From: Siphonodentalium dalli
Taxonomy: Eukaryota > Mollusca > Scaphopoda > Gadilida > Siphonodentaliidae
Reading direction: 5' to 3'
Length of the DNA: 64,000 bases
Assembly (NCBI GenBank): GCA_032622095.1
Contig: CP136063.1
Span: 145,221,950-145,285,949, forward strand
Part shown: positions 22,640 to 34,464 of the stretch, one piece after another
Position numbering within the stretch: position 1 is the first letter of the stretch
How the letters are laid out: every line of letters starts with the position of its first letter
Made by a program: the position numbers and the translations under genes
Notes under the pieces: generated by a model
Seen by the model: only the letters and a program-made list of their open reading frames with translations
Database searches by the model: none
What the model was told of the DNA's origin: nothing

Positions 22640-23950
22640 TAGTCCAGGAGATATTGGTCGACCTCTGCACCCCCCCCCCCCCCAGGACTTAACTTCACCC
22701 CACTAATTTTCTTCCTTAAGGTCTCCTCTAATTTTTTCCACTTGTTAACAAGAAAAAAAAGTGGCCGCAGAGACTCCAGACAAGATGGCGTTCATCATGG
22801 CGGCCATTTTTTTTAAATGCACCAAGTCTCTTTGATCGCCATTATAGTAAAGATGATAGCACATGCGGTCTTGTTTTCCGCTCGATTCGTTATGCTAATA
22901 TACAACCCTTACAAATTAGCCAAAAATCCGACACCAGAATCCAATATGGCGGCCAAGATGGCCGCCGAAATGTGAAAATATGCTATTTTTCTGACATGTT
23001 ACCACCTTTCGTTTGTCTCTGTGGGAAAATGTTAGAATTTTTGCGTCATATTATACATTTATCAAATAGAGGAGTCATTGGCGAACACATGGGGACCATA
23101 ATATGCATTCATTGCGGGATATTTTTGTCCGATATCACGTTTTCCAAAATGCCGGTATCATAGGTCAAAGCCGAATCTCCGTTAATAACGCGATGTTATG
23201 TTTCGAATCAATGAATGTTATTGCTATTATAACAACACACATGCATATATATTTGTAGGAGATACTCGAGCTAGAATTCCTCTTATACCTGAGTTGAGGA
23301 ATATTTACCCAAATCCAAGATGGCGGCCAAAATGGCCACCAGAAATAAAAAAATCGCCGAAAATCGCTGATTTTAACATCAGTGAGCATTATTGTCATGA
23401 CAACTCCACACCTGCTTACTGTTGTAAGTTGGGAACACTTAGGCGAAGAACTTTCCTTGTACCATATCCAAATAAAAGTCCCCCAAATCCAAAATGGCGC
23501 CCACAATGGCGGACAGATTTTGAAAAATCACCGAAATTCCCTCATATTCACATCATTGGGCATTATTGTCGAGACAACTCCACCCATGCTTACAATTGAG
23601 TTGGAAATACTGAGGTGAAGTAATTACATTGCATCTCATGCAAGAAATTGTTTTCCAAATCGAAGATGGTGGCCAAAATGGCGACCGAAATTTGAAAACA
23701 AATCTACATTCCTTTACTTTCTTACGATGGGCTTTATTGTTTCGCGATTTCTATCCACCAGTACATGTTGATATGGAATAGTTACATGAAGTATTCATTA
23801 GGGTTTGGCAATTGATACTCACAGCCAAGATCGCTGCTAAATTGGTGGCTAGAAATTGAAAAGAAATCGATATTATCACATATTAATTTCAACTTTTTGT
23901 CATAATATCGGTATGTATGGACGAAACTGTACATAAACCATCTACTAGTT
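22640..23950 (+). repeat. outer arm (left) of foldback copy 2
   Basis: Near-identical to 11766-13100 and to the reverse complement of 26330-27622. It has the same ~170 bp units with AAGATGGCGGCC pairs. A 133-codon open frame (23198-23599) and its mirror (26657-27058) span two 58-residue repeats (NPRWRPKW.../NPKWRPQW...). They are explained by tandem units of 174 nt, a multiple of three, rather than by selection. Confidence 0.75.
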
Positions 23951-26330
23951 CAACTTAAAGGTATAAAAACGCATAACATAGCTCGTATCCTTCGGGAAAG
24001 ATGAAACACCACAATTAATATCGCGATGTGGCATTTCGAAATCCAGTCTCCACTTAGCGCCGATGATGGCCGTAAGCGTAGGTGCGCCGAATAGTTATAT
24101 CAGAACAATTACCTGATAACAGATTCTGATTTGCCACGTCACGTCCATAATTATCTGGACCAGCTTCCATTTCTTTGTCTGATAAATCTAGGTCGCTCAC
24201 ACCGACAAAGTATTCACCACTTCCTGGGAGTAGAGTCCCTCTAATCATAACGTTTCAAACAATTAATTTTCCGGTGTCTAACTTACAGAAGGTCATCTCT
24301 ATGTATGTGTCTCATACCCCATGGGATAACGACATGTACACCTGGCGAACCAGTTAGCTAGTCACTTCTCAATAGATGGTTCGCCAACTCACAAACTCAG
24401 CGAACACATTGGCACATGTGAACAACTTCAACAGTGTTTCGAAGGTTGCTAGCTGTCTCATTCCCTTGGACAGATGTCTATCTGCTAAGGAGAAGACCCT
24501 AGTGTACAGACTACCCACACTAACACACTTCTTGACCATTATCCAAAGCAAACTGTGTGACGCCCCGCAGTGTCTCGTCGAATATCTTCCAGCAGAGAAG
24601 AACAATGCTCGCGGTGCTAGTCTGTGGACATGCGCCATGATAGTGGGAATGCAATGTTCCACTGAATACACGACCCCTACACCTGATGCATGTTTAAGAT
24701 ATCGAATGTCATGCGTGTCGGTTTTATTTGGTGTGTTAAGATAGTATTTCCACATCCGTTTCGAAGCCTTTCTGATTAAACTACGTACACTTTTGTCTGG
24801 ACAATAATATGCTAACCTCCCTCAAAACAGTCGGATGGACTAAAGGATAATGTCTTTATAGCATGGATGTATGCGTGTTGTGTTATCCTCTCTCGTGGTT
24901 AGCGTCAGTATGTGGGCGGTATTATTCAAGAACATGTCAGGAACTGTGGTGCATTTATTTCACTATGTATTTAAAGAACAATTTACAGTCTCGATGGCAA
25001 TGGCTGTGGCCGTTGGGGAACGCGACCTTTATGATCATATAGCTTTATATATATAACGTTCTCATGCAGGAAAATGGTCGCATTGGTGATGTTACCAATA
25101 AATCACTTGGTGTACCAACGTTTGTTGAACTGAATGCAAGAGCTCATCAACGTAACATTCCTCTGGATGTTCTTCGCGTTGAACATTTCACCCTTTTGTT
25201 GATGGCATTTGTACTTTCTTGAACCATACCACCCAGGGTGAGTATGACATATCAACCAACTATCAAAGGTATCGCCTTTAAGACTACACCCCAATCTTGA
25301 TGGGGCTTATAGAGCAGTAGTCAATGGCATACTCCTGGTCCAGTTGTTTAAGAAGGGCTTCCAAACAGATGGGAACATACAATCTTAGCATACAAGGAAA
25401 GCAAAGCCACACATGAGATCCTGTCTTAATCTAAAACATAACAAAATAAGGGGCGGTGCAGTCATGGTCCAATTTCATTTCCACTATCATGACACATACC
25501 CACAAACTAGCACCGTGTGTATTGTTATCATCTGCTTGGATCTGTTCGATGAGACGATTGCTGGACGCCAACAAGCTTGTTCTTATGATCATGTTCAAGG
25601 AGTTTGGGTATATTATGCATGATGGTCTTCTACGCCTTAGCAGAAATGCACCCGTCAAATGTCGGGCTTTCAACATTCGAAGCCATATACAGAAGTTGTC
25701 CGGGTACGTCAGTGCATTAGATGAGTATGCGAATTCATGAACCATATATTGAGAAGTGGCTGTTTGGGAAGATCACCAGGTGTACACGTTGTTATCCCCA
25801 TTAGGTCACCAAAGCTGACAATACGCAGATAGATAGGTCCTTCTGAAAGCTAATATACGCATCGACCGAATACCTTTATAGTGTATCGCACAAGATGAGG
25901 CATATACCCCATATGTAGCATCTGAATTATACCATAAGCTATACCACGAATGAAGCTCCCTAAGAATTCCAAGCTTTCGAAACCAACACGTGAGCTGGAC
26001 ACCTTCATATGTATTGTTTGAAACATTCCGATTAGTGGCACACTCCTACAAAGAAGAGTAGTGGACTGTGGTTGTGAGTGAGATAGATTAATCTGACGAA
26101 GAGACGGAAACGAGTCTAGATAATGCTGAATGTGGCAATTCAGAATAAGCTCAGATACTGTTGTTTTGATTCTTGGAAGTCATAATATGACTATTCGGCG
26201 CACCTATATACGGTTACGGCCAGTATGAGCCCTTAGTGGAGAATGGATTCTGAAATGCCACATTGCGATTGTGGGTTTTCATCCTTCCAAAAGGCTACGA
26301 CTTACATTGGAACTAATATATGGCTTATAT
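23950..26330. repeat. inner diverged inverted arms of foldback copy 2
   Basis: Equivalent to 13100-15420. It keeps the longest relic frames: 24376-24744 on + (122 codons) and 25431-25745 on - (104 codons). These align to each other at protein level (for example SANTLAH/SSNALTY; NNARGASLW/NNTHGASLW), as expected if both arms derive from one ancestral sequence. No catalytic motif or known family was recognised. Confidence 0.6.
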
Positions 26331-27622
26331 TATGTACCGTTTCGTTTATACAAATCAATATTATGACAAAAAGTTGAAATTAGTATGTGATAATATCGGC
26401 TTCTTTTCAATTTATGTCCGCCATTTTGGCCGCCATATTGACTGTGGGTATCACTTGCCAAACCCTAATGGATAATTCATACATATCAACATGTAATGGT
26501 GGGTAGAAATCGCGAAACAATAACGCCCATCCTAAGAAAGTAAAGGATGTAGGCGTGTTTTCAAATTTCGGTCGCCAGTTTGGCCGCCATCTTTTATTTG
26601 GAAAACCATTTCTTGCATCAGATGTAAGGTAATTACTTCACCTCAGTATTTCCAACTCAATTGTAAGCATGGGTGGAGTTGTCTGGACAATAATGCCCAA
26701 TGATGTGAATATGAGGGAATTTCGGTGATTTTTTCAAAATCTGTCCGCCATTGTGGGCGCCATTTTGGATTTGGGGGACTTTTATTTGGATATGGTACAA
26801 GGAAAGTTCTTCGCCTAAGTGTTCCCAACTTACAATAGTAAGCAGGTGTGGAGTTGTCATGACAATAATGCTCACTGATGTTAAAATCAGCGATTTTCGG
26901 CGATTTTTTATTTCTGGTGGCCATTTTGGCCGCCATCTTGGATTTGGGTAAATATTCCTCAACTCAGGTATAAGAGGAATCCTAGCTCGAGTATCTCCTG
27001 CTAATATATATGCATGGGTGTTGTTATAATAGCAATAACATTCATTGATTCGAAACATAACATCGCGTTATTAACGGAGATTCGGCTTTGACCTATGATA
27101 CCGGCATTTGGGAAAACGTGATATCGGACAAAAATATCCCGCAATGAATGCATATTATGGTCCCCATGTGTTCGCCAATGACTCCTATATATGATAAATG
27201 TATAATATGACGCAAAAATTATAACATTTTCACACAGAGACAAACGAAAGGTGGTAACATGTCAGAAAAATAGCATATTTTCACATTTCGGCGGCCATCT
27301 TGGCCGCCATATTGGATTCTGATTGGATTCTGGTGTCGGATTTTTGGTTAATTTGTAAGGGTTGTATATTAGCATAACGAATCGAGCGGAAAACAAGACC
27401 GCATGTGCTATCATCTTTACTATAATGGCGATCAAAGAGACCTGGTGCATTTAAAAAAAATGGCCGCCATGATGGACGCCATCTTGTCTGGAGTCTCTGC
27501 GGCCACTTTTTTTTCTTGTTAACAAGTGAAAAAAATTAGAGGAGACCTTAAGGAAGAAAATTAGTGGGGTGAAGTTAAGTCCAGGGGGGGGGTGCAGAGG
27601 TCGACCAATATCTCCTGGACTA
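26330..27622 (-). repeat. outer arm (right) of foldback copy 2
   Basis: Reverse complement of 22640-23950 with few differences. A small local duplication (GATTGGATTCTG) is seen near 27316. Confidence 0.75.
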
Positions 27623-27930
27623 TCATGCATCCGCAAATTTATGTATTGTTGTGGATAGATTAGGTCACCACACATCTTCGGAATGCAAAACCGGCGATAT
27701 TTTTATTGTCTAACTCCGAAAAACGACCTTTGAAAATTTCAAAATGTTCAGGTTCGGATTGGCAACATTCGCGATGATTTTGTTCAGGTTCAGACACAAT
27801 TTTCGTTCAGGTTTGGACAAATATGGTTCAGGTTCGGACAATTTTAGTTCAGGTTCGGACGCATCAAAACCTGACCTATAAATGACATGCCGAGGTGCAG
27901 TCTCGATCTTATTGTGCGTGTTATTAACGA
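27623..27930 (+). repeat. duplicated locus D, copy 1 right half, with TTCAGGTTCGGA minisatellite
   Basis: Continues locus D after the foldback insertion: TCATGCATCCGCAAATTT..., then four to five degenerate GTTCAGGTTCGGA(C) units at 27745-27860. The same units appear inverted at 32205-32300. Similarity to the other copy fades near 27930. Confidence 0.85.
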
Positions 27931-28560
27931 ACATGCACTGTTAATTTGTTATTTCTAAATATGGCAGCTGAAATTTCCAAATATAGGTGGTAAATTCTCC
28001 GAATTAATGGGATAAAAACCACAGTTGAATATTCTCGAGCAATGTCTACTATAAACCAGCTAGTGGGAATTATTACATTTTACATATGAGCAACAGTGGT
28101 ATTACATACTTATCTTCTGAAATATCGGGGATACATGGATATTTAATACCTGGTTCTCGATTTTGAACCCCGAGGCGGAGCCAAGAGGTTTCAAAAAGAG
28201 ACATCCGGGTATTAAATCTCCTAGTATCCCACGATGTTGGCGGAGCTAACGATTGTGTCCCACATCAATAGCTACCATGTGGTGTGCTTTTTATAGGTTT
28301 TTATAGATAAATTCACACCAATCAGCACCAATAAGAATAATTCAGTAGCAGACCTATCGATCCTGTTTTAGGTGACGTCAATTAAGCTCAGCGCGCTAGA
28401 ACAATGTCACGATTGGTGAAACTGCTAGTTCAAGGGTAATTCATAACCACGATGTTTCACGTACTTTTATACGCCCACTGTCAAGAGTTAAACGGGACTT
28501 GGTGCATGACTTAAACGTGACGTTGTTGTCAGTCAGATTGTTAGTTACAACCGGGTGTGG
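27931..28560. other. non-coding; possible promoter island
   Basis: No gene. A perfect CRE TGACGTCA occurs at 28373-28380. The stretch 28130-28250 has short inverted words (ATACATGGATATTTAATACC / GGGTATTAAATCTCCTAGTATCC), suggesting a small palindromic element. Confidence 0.4.
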
Positions 28561-28580
28561 GGATAAGCGCTGTTTGTAAA

Positions 28581-28934
28581 ATGTTTCCCTCTGAAATAGC
28601 TGTAATTTTAAATGACATACGATGCGCTCTCTTTCGTCAGGACCTTGGCATGGATAATATTTTTCAAACGTTATCTCACTGTAGATACTTCTGTTTAAAC
28701 AAGACAGTCAATGACTGTGGGGTCGCTCATCAGACTACAAAGACTGATAAGACTGGGACTCTGGAGACTACAACAGTCAGAACTTTTCATAATTACTTTA
28801 AAAGAAATAGCTCTAAACAGGATATGTGGCTAGAGAGATTTCACATATGTAGATTGGTGAAAATCCACCTTGAAATTACCAACTGTATACTACTGATCAC
28901 CCCCTCCTCCTCCAGCTCAACAAGTCCCCTTTGA
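28581..28934 (+). CDS. hypothetical 117-codon frame
   Basis: Open frame starting MFPSEIAVILNDIRC and ending in a Ser-rich tail, 200 nt downstream of a perfect CRE. It is longer than chance frames nearby and lies just outside the repeat arrays. No domain, signal peptide or membrane segment is recognised, and no upstream TATA box is evident. It may be an exon, a gene relic or chance. Confidence 0.2.
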   Translation: MFPSEIAVILNDIRCALFRQDLGMDNIFQTLSHCRYFCLNKTVNDCGVAHQTTKTDKTGTLETTTVRTFHNYFKRNSSKQDMWLERFHICRLVKIHLEITNCILLITPSSSSSTSPL

Positions 28935-28989
28935 CCGGTATACAGACTCCCAAGTCTTAGGTTGGAATTTCACAACTGACACCTCAAAC

Positions 28990-31062
28990 TTTCTCAATTG
29001 TTGGAAATTTCCAATCTCACAAGCGCCTTTTTCCAAAACTATTTAGACATGTTTGAAGCCCAATTATCCATGGATCCAAAACACAATACATGTAAGTCAG
29101 AATAATCAGTCAGGTGGTTCCAAGGTAGATGTTTTAATGAATTTGGCATTTCAATGATTTTATTAGACACAAAAGTGTTAACTCCCCATAGCCCCACCAT
29201 TTCTTGACAAATTGACCTCATTTTAACAAATCTGAATCTCAGTCACTTAAGGATCCTCCTGATTGCTCCATACTATATGTAAGCTAAATAGTCCAACCTC
29301 TCTTGAGAAGACATTTTAAGAATTACTATAGACATATAGTTATGTCCCTGGTCCCACCCTATTTAACCTGGTGACCCCATCTGAATAAATTTAAATCCCA
29401 GACACCAAAGAACCCTTCATACATATGATAAATATCAGTAAAATAGACCTGATGGTCCTTGTGAAGGAAGCATATTAAGAGGGAAACTGTTCTTCGTTTG
29501 GCCCCTATTTGACCAAGTGACCCCATTTAAAAAAAATCTGAATTGCAGTCAAGGAAGAACATTCCATGCTAAATAAGCCAACCAGTTCTTGCAAACATAT
29601 TTTAAGAATTACTATGTAGTGAAATAGTCTCTGGCTCTGCCCTTATTTGACTTTGTGATCCCATTTTCACAAAGGTAATTTCATACCAAATATAAACAAA
29701 ATAGGCCATTTGATTATTGCATAGAAGACACATCATGAATTACTATGTAGAGAAAGAGTAATGTAGCTGGCCTTGCACCTACTTGACCTGGTGACCCTGA
29801 TAGAACAAATCTGAACCACAATCACCAAAGGAGCAAGCCTGCAAATAGTGCACCTATTCCTACATTGTATGTGCCTGGCCTCAAGCAACACAATGTATTA
29901 TACAATCAAGCCTTGAAATAGTGTGATAGTGTGTCTGTCATTTGCGGAATGAGGTCCCCCAGAGGGTGACTTTAGTGACGCTATCCTGCACAGTGGGCTA
30001 GCATCACTAAATTCACACTCTGGGGACCTCATTCTGCTAAGGCCCTCAACTGCTATGGCAGACCTAGGATAAGATTGAAGTTCCCCAGTTGAAGTTGATG
30101 TTCACCCATTGGACACCTCAATTATGAATTTTATATTCTGCAAATTAGGGGATATAGAAACTTCCTAGAAGGGAAATGTAACTAACAACTGTGTGGGATA
30201 GCATCACTAAATTCACCCTCTGGGGACCTCATTCTGCAAATGACAGACCTCCTATTTGCCATGTTGAACAATACATGATAGATTGTACCTCTTATTAATG
30301 ATTCTCTGACCTGCAAATGTCAGACACACTAAATTCAGGCAGTTTGTTTAAATTGCTAGCAGTATGTTTATACAAGCTGTCAGTGACATTGTATTCCTTG
30401 ATTAATGACCTGTGTTTCTCTCTGTCTATCCACAAAGAGATATCTGCAACTTTAATAGAACAGGTATTAATGTTGGAAGCTGGAAATGATATCCATTGGA
30501 AGGGATGTTGGTTGGGTGTAGGCCACTGCAGGGTGGGGGTGCATCTGGGCCATGTGGGAGGGGGATGGGTAATGGAATATTTCTGTAATTTCAGAAGATT
30601 AAAGATTAAAGTTTCATAAATCTGCAGATGTTATAATGGTGTCACTTTTTCAAATTTTATAACATGGTTTTTTTTTTTAGTTATGTCACTGGCTCTGCCC
30701 ACATTCGACCCAGTGACCTCATTTGAACAAATCTAAATAACAGTCCCCCAAAGACCCTTTGTACCAAATATGAACCCATTCGGACCAATGAAATTTGAGA
30801 AGAAGTTGTTGTAAGAATTACAGAGTTATGGCCCTGGCTTCGCAACTATTTGACCAAGTGACCTCATTTGAACAAATCGGAATGAGAGTCACCTAGGGAA
30901 CATCCACACCAAATATGAACCCATTTGGTCTTACGGTTCCAGAGGAGAAGATGTTCAAAGAATTGTTGACGGACGGACGGATGGACGGACGGATGGACGG
31001 ACGGACGACGGACGAGGAGTGATGACTATAGCTCCACCGGAGACTTCGTCTCAGGTGAGCTA
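28990..31062 (-). repeat. pearl-like element, minus strand, with ~160 bp core units and GGAC microsatellite
   Basis: Read on the minus strand it starts TTTTTAGCTCACCTGAGACG, then GTCCGTCC/GGAC proto-microsatellite (30966-31015), then TCAACAATTCTTTG. A long series of degenerate ~150-170 bp units follows with GGTTCATATTTGGT, GGGTCACTTGGTCAAAT and GCCA(G/A)GGCCATAACT. Units are recognisable near 30940, 30790, 29810, 29680, 29530, 29390 and 29250. The array is interrupted by the MITE at 29934. The architecture matches bivalve pearl/Helentron-associated repeats. Confidence 0.65.
29934..30247. mobile_element. 314 bp inverted-repeat MITE nested in the pearl-like array
   Basis: TCTGTCATTTGCGGAATGAGG at the left end (29934) is mirrored by CCTCATTCTGCAAATGACAGA ending at 30247. 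An extra internal copy of the right arm lies at 29994-30043 (CATCACTAAATTCACACTCT). One arm is therefore duplicated, which can come from a tandem insertion or unequal replication. Confidence 0.7.
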
Positions 31063-32149
31063 AAAAGGGTACACAATTATTGACGCGTGTATTATCAATG
31101 AAACTACGCGAAATTCCGCCGAAGACTGAAAATAGTTTATTACTGCGATCAGTTCTAAAGAAAAACAAATGATCCCGTTTTATTACGTATTCATATTTGT
31201 TAATTGGGTTTATGTGTGTAATATTTAACCATTGGGTAGGCACTATTCTCTTAAGCACATGAAGGAAATTTTCCACCAAAATTTTGAGATGCTTAATTTG
31301 CCAACGGAACAGCTGATGTTGCTTGCATAAGTTTCGCTACTTCGGCGTCTAAATTCTTGTTTCGATAAATAAATACTTGTAGTTTTGCAGAATTGCTTAC
31401 CATAAGCATAACATAAAGAGATCACATATGGTTTCTCGAATAATATATTCCTGAAATATCGCCGCTCGTGAAGATTCGCATATTGCAGGTATTATTCGGC
31501 AAACCATATATAGGTATTCTCTATGTTCGCATAGTGCTGAATAGAACGCAACATGTTCGGGCTCTAATTAATAGTCCGGCATAATAGTCGTGTGACAAAT
31601 GGTTAACTTGTAACTGGATTCAACATTTAGAAATGAGGCAAAACACATAAGGCTTATATTGAACAGAATATGTTTCGTGTGAATACCCAAATATATCATC
31701 CAATTATTGATACAAAATATATATTGTCTATCTATCAGCAAGTATTTATGGGCAAATTGTGGGAACAGCTATATAATCACATTCATCGTATAAGCAGTCT
31801 AACAAAATATAATTACTGTTCGTGGCTCGTTTCTGCGCTTTATGTCTGGGAATATATTGTCAATAGAGACTGGGGGATCGCCTCGGGGGATACGAGCCTC
31901 TACCGGGGCATACCACACAGTATCCTCCTCAAAAAGCCGTGTAACTTATGTTATAGACAGCTATCTGCTCATCGGCGACCTTCGTGGCATCGTATGTGGA
32001 TGTGGAGGGGAATCACGTTATCGCATAGATCTCACGCGCATAAAATAAGAAAGTCCGCCCAAATTATTCACGAGTGGGCTAAAACCATGCCTCGTGTTCC
32101 CCATTTATCGTTTCTTTTACGAATGGAAGAAAATCAAATGCACAAAAAC
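31063..32149. other. no supported gene
   Basis: A 221-codon plus-strand frame (31670-32335) runs through this stretch, but its 3' third is simply the locus D minisatellite and it shows no domain; I do not call it a gene. A second frame at 31842-32048 is similarly unsupported. Confidence 0.4.
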
Positions 32150-32718
32150 GCAATAAGAACGCGACTGTACCTCGGTGTGTCATTTTTATGCGAAGTTTTT
32201 GATGCGTCCGAACCTGAACCAAATTTGTCCGAACCTGAACGAAAATTGTGTCTGAACCTGAACAAAATCATCGCGAATGTTGCGAATCCGAACCTGAACA
32301 TTTTGAAATTTTCAAAGGTCGTTTTTCGGAGTTAGACAATAAAAATATCGCCGGTTTTGCATTTCGAGGATGTGTGGTGACCTAATCTACCCACAACAAT
32401 ACATAAATTTGCGGATGCATGAGCCCAAGGCCAGAAAAATACGAAAAAGCGAACATTTCGCCGCCTCGATAAAATTTCGAAAAATTATGACGAATTGACA
32501 CGCCAAATACAACAATTCACATGCCTGTTATGCAAAAGGCGTGTTACGTATGTGTTGGGCATACAAATTCCTACATAACTGTTTCAAGGTGAATCACCGA
32601 AAGATGTCGTTGATTGCTGCTTGGAGACAATATATACACTTACCGTTTATCTGATTTAGTTGGCGCCGCCATCTTGGAATGTCTGAACCTAAACGGGTAT
32701 CCGACAGTGTTCTTATGA
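32150..32718 (-). repeat. duplicated locus D, copy 2, uninterrupted (empty foldback site)
   Basis: Reverse complement of 22351-22639 plus 27623-27930, contiguous across the point where copy 1 holds the 5 kb foldback element. The empty target is TGA on + (TCA on -) at 32420-32422. It includes the TTCAGGTTCGGA minisatellite (32205-32300 in inverted sense) and the first-exon-like ATG. Confidence 0.9.
32644..32672 (-). CDS. possible first coding exon (MAAPTKSDKR), copy 2
   Basis: Minus-strand ATG at 32672 in CCAAGATGGCGGCGCC, with the same nine codons and the same GTAAGT donor (intron from 32643 leftwards) as 22387-22415. Conservation of ATG, frame and donor between copies is notable but expected if the duplication is recent. 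Confidence 0.35.
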
Positions 32719-33339
32719 CAAAGTTTTATATATCCAACTGGAAAAACCTACCGGTATAATACATTGTACCGGTATTATGGTATATATACCCCACATCTTG
32801 TTAAAAGTTGAGGGGTGATACATGTATCTAATAGTAATGTACATGTATCTTGTTTTAAACTAACAATACATGTAGGTCTTTCAATTTTGTTAACAATGTT
32901 CTGAAATATGTACATGTATACCGGTATGTCTTAAAAAGTTAATGATAAAAAAGTATACAGCTACACAAAATAATATAAATAAATGATCCCATAGTGGATT
33001 CAAAATTATGGTGCTTCTGTAAAATTTGTACTTGACGCAACCGAGGAGTACTATATTTGTCCAATGATCTTCGTAACAGTTAATATGGGCTTTCCAAAAT
33101 ATAATTGCTCACACATTAAAGTTTGGATACAGTGTCATTGACATTTTCATTCAATTTAGGTTCTTGGAGAATTGACATAATTCCTCCAGTTACGACTAGT
33201 AAAGACATGGCATGACCCTATTGGTATTAAACTTCGACTTCCATAAAGATACTATTGAAGATCGCAATTATTATAAACATGGTGTTATAACTATATGTAC
33301 ATGTGTAATTTTAAAGTTTTTGGTTGAGTTGGGTAACAG
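32719..33339. other. non-coding; family A hairpin fragments
   Basis: Contains ATACCCCACATCTTGTTAAAAGTTGAGGGG near 32787 (a family A hairpin) and many TACATGTA words. No gene. Confidence 0.4.
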
Positions 33340-33760
33340 CTACCGGTATGGCCCTTTGGTGAAAATTAAGGATTTTTGAGCAAAAACTATTATATATACC
33401 CCACAGCTGGTTCAATTTGGTAACAAATAATAATTTAATTGGTCAAGAATATAAACTGGAACAAATTCAATTCACTGCTTCTTAAATTATAGGATAATAG
33501 GGGAAAATCTGTGGAATTTTCCCCACTATTTACTGAGAGGCAAGAATTTTTTCAGCCTCAAACTAGACTTAAGTCCATTATACATGTATGTAATGAAATT
33601 ACAGTAATTTCCCTGTACAATGAAGAAAATCACAGGACATGAGAATGAATTTGAAATTTTGGGGGTCGTGTCCAGTTCTGCATGGAATTGTCCTTAGTGG
33701 TTTAAAAGTTTTTGATTGAGTTGGGTAACAGCTACATGTACTTGTAATACGACCCTGCCT
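33340..33760 (+). repeat. family A unit, type b
   Basis: One clean unit: GCCCTTTGGTGAAAATTAAG...TATATATACCCCACAGCTGG...TTCAATTTGGTAACAAATAA...GGGGAAAATCTG...GAGGCAAGAATTTTTTCAGCC...CTTAGTGGTTTAAAAG...TTGGGTAACAGCTACATGTA. It is nearly identical to units at 41741, 42561 and 43671. Confidence 0.75.
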
Positions 33761-34464
33761 AACTATGCTTAAAAGCCATGTCCTGATTGGCCAGTGGCCC
33801 GAGTTACCATGGCTATCTCGTTCCAGTTTTGTGGTACAATTCTACTATTTCCAATTGTACCACGAAAAAAAATCGGTTTATTCAGATCGCCGCACACGAC
33901 TTTTCCCGTATTTTCTAACTCCGCGCAAACGGGGCATCAACGGAATACACCCGCACCCGTAATACTTTCAATTTTGCTACATCTTGAGAATTTTCTAGCG
34001 ATTTGTCGCGTGAAACCAGTTTGGTTGCCAATGAATATGGTCCAAATGATGTTAGATCTATGGTATATTGATATATGTTACGACCAAAGAAAGTTACTTA
34101 ATAAGTATATTAAATGACAAAATAAATCCATGCGGCCGGGCTGTGCATTCGTCGATTCGAATCTCGATCATATTCGATATTTCGGAATCAAGTTGAAAAT
34201 GAAAGCGTTTGTTCACCAGTACAGAAGGGGAATAAGATTAGTTTAGTAAACTAGATCATTTAGATCGCTTTGTGTAAGGAAAATGGTCCATAGTCGATGA
34301 TCATATTCATGTTGTCCCAACAACGTTCAACACAGAAATGACAGCAATTTTTTTTATTTTTTTTTATCGGGTTGTTTTGGGGTAGCTAGCCCCGGGATTG
34401 TCGAAAGGGCCGAAGGGCGAAGGGCCCTTTCCTTAATCCATCATAATCGTATTTCCTGTACAAT
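33761..34464. other. non-coding left flank of the Ngaro element
   Basis: A 107-codon frame (33794-34117) has no recognisable feature. A short hairpin TTGTGGTACAATTCTAC...AATTGTACCACG lies at 33828-33859. Just before the Ngaro insertion is a GC-richer patch with GAAAGGGCCGAAGGGCGAAGGGCCC (34404-34430). Confidence 0.4.

Larger units (their letters stand above)
22640..27622. mobile_element. 5 kb foldback element, copy 2
   Basis: 4983 bp, ends TAGTCCAGGA...TCCTGGACTA, flanked by TCA (22637-22639 and 27623-27625). The empty site in the inverted duplicate (GGGCTCATGCATCC, read on the minus strand near 32420) contains TCA once, so the target duplication is exactly 3 bp. Internal structure is as in copy 1 and the orientation is the same. 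Differences from copy 1 are small indels and substitutions (for example the ~20 bp shorter stretch near 25058). No transposase recognised. Confidence 0.9.

Noticed and set aside
23198-23599. 133-codon frame in foldback arms (also 26657-27058 and parts of copy 1)
   Set aside because: Two 58-residue repeats come from 174 nt tandem DNA units. The frame is broken in copy 1 and has no known family.
31670-32335. 221-codon frame as a gene
   Set aside because: Its last third is the locus D minisatellite read through, and the rest shows no domain or coding signature.
34130-34180. Possible tRNA-derived SINE (GATTCGAATCTCG resembles a B box)
   Set aside because: No A box at the right distance, no cloverleaf and no poly-A or tail repeat.
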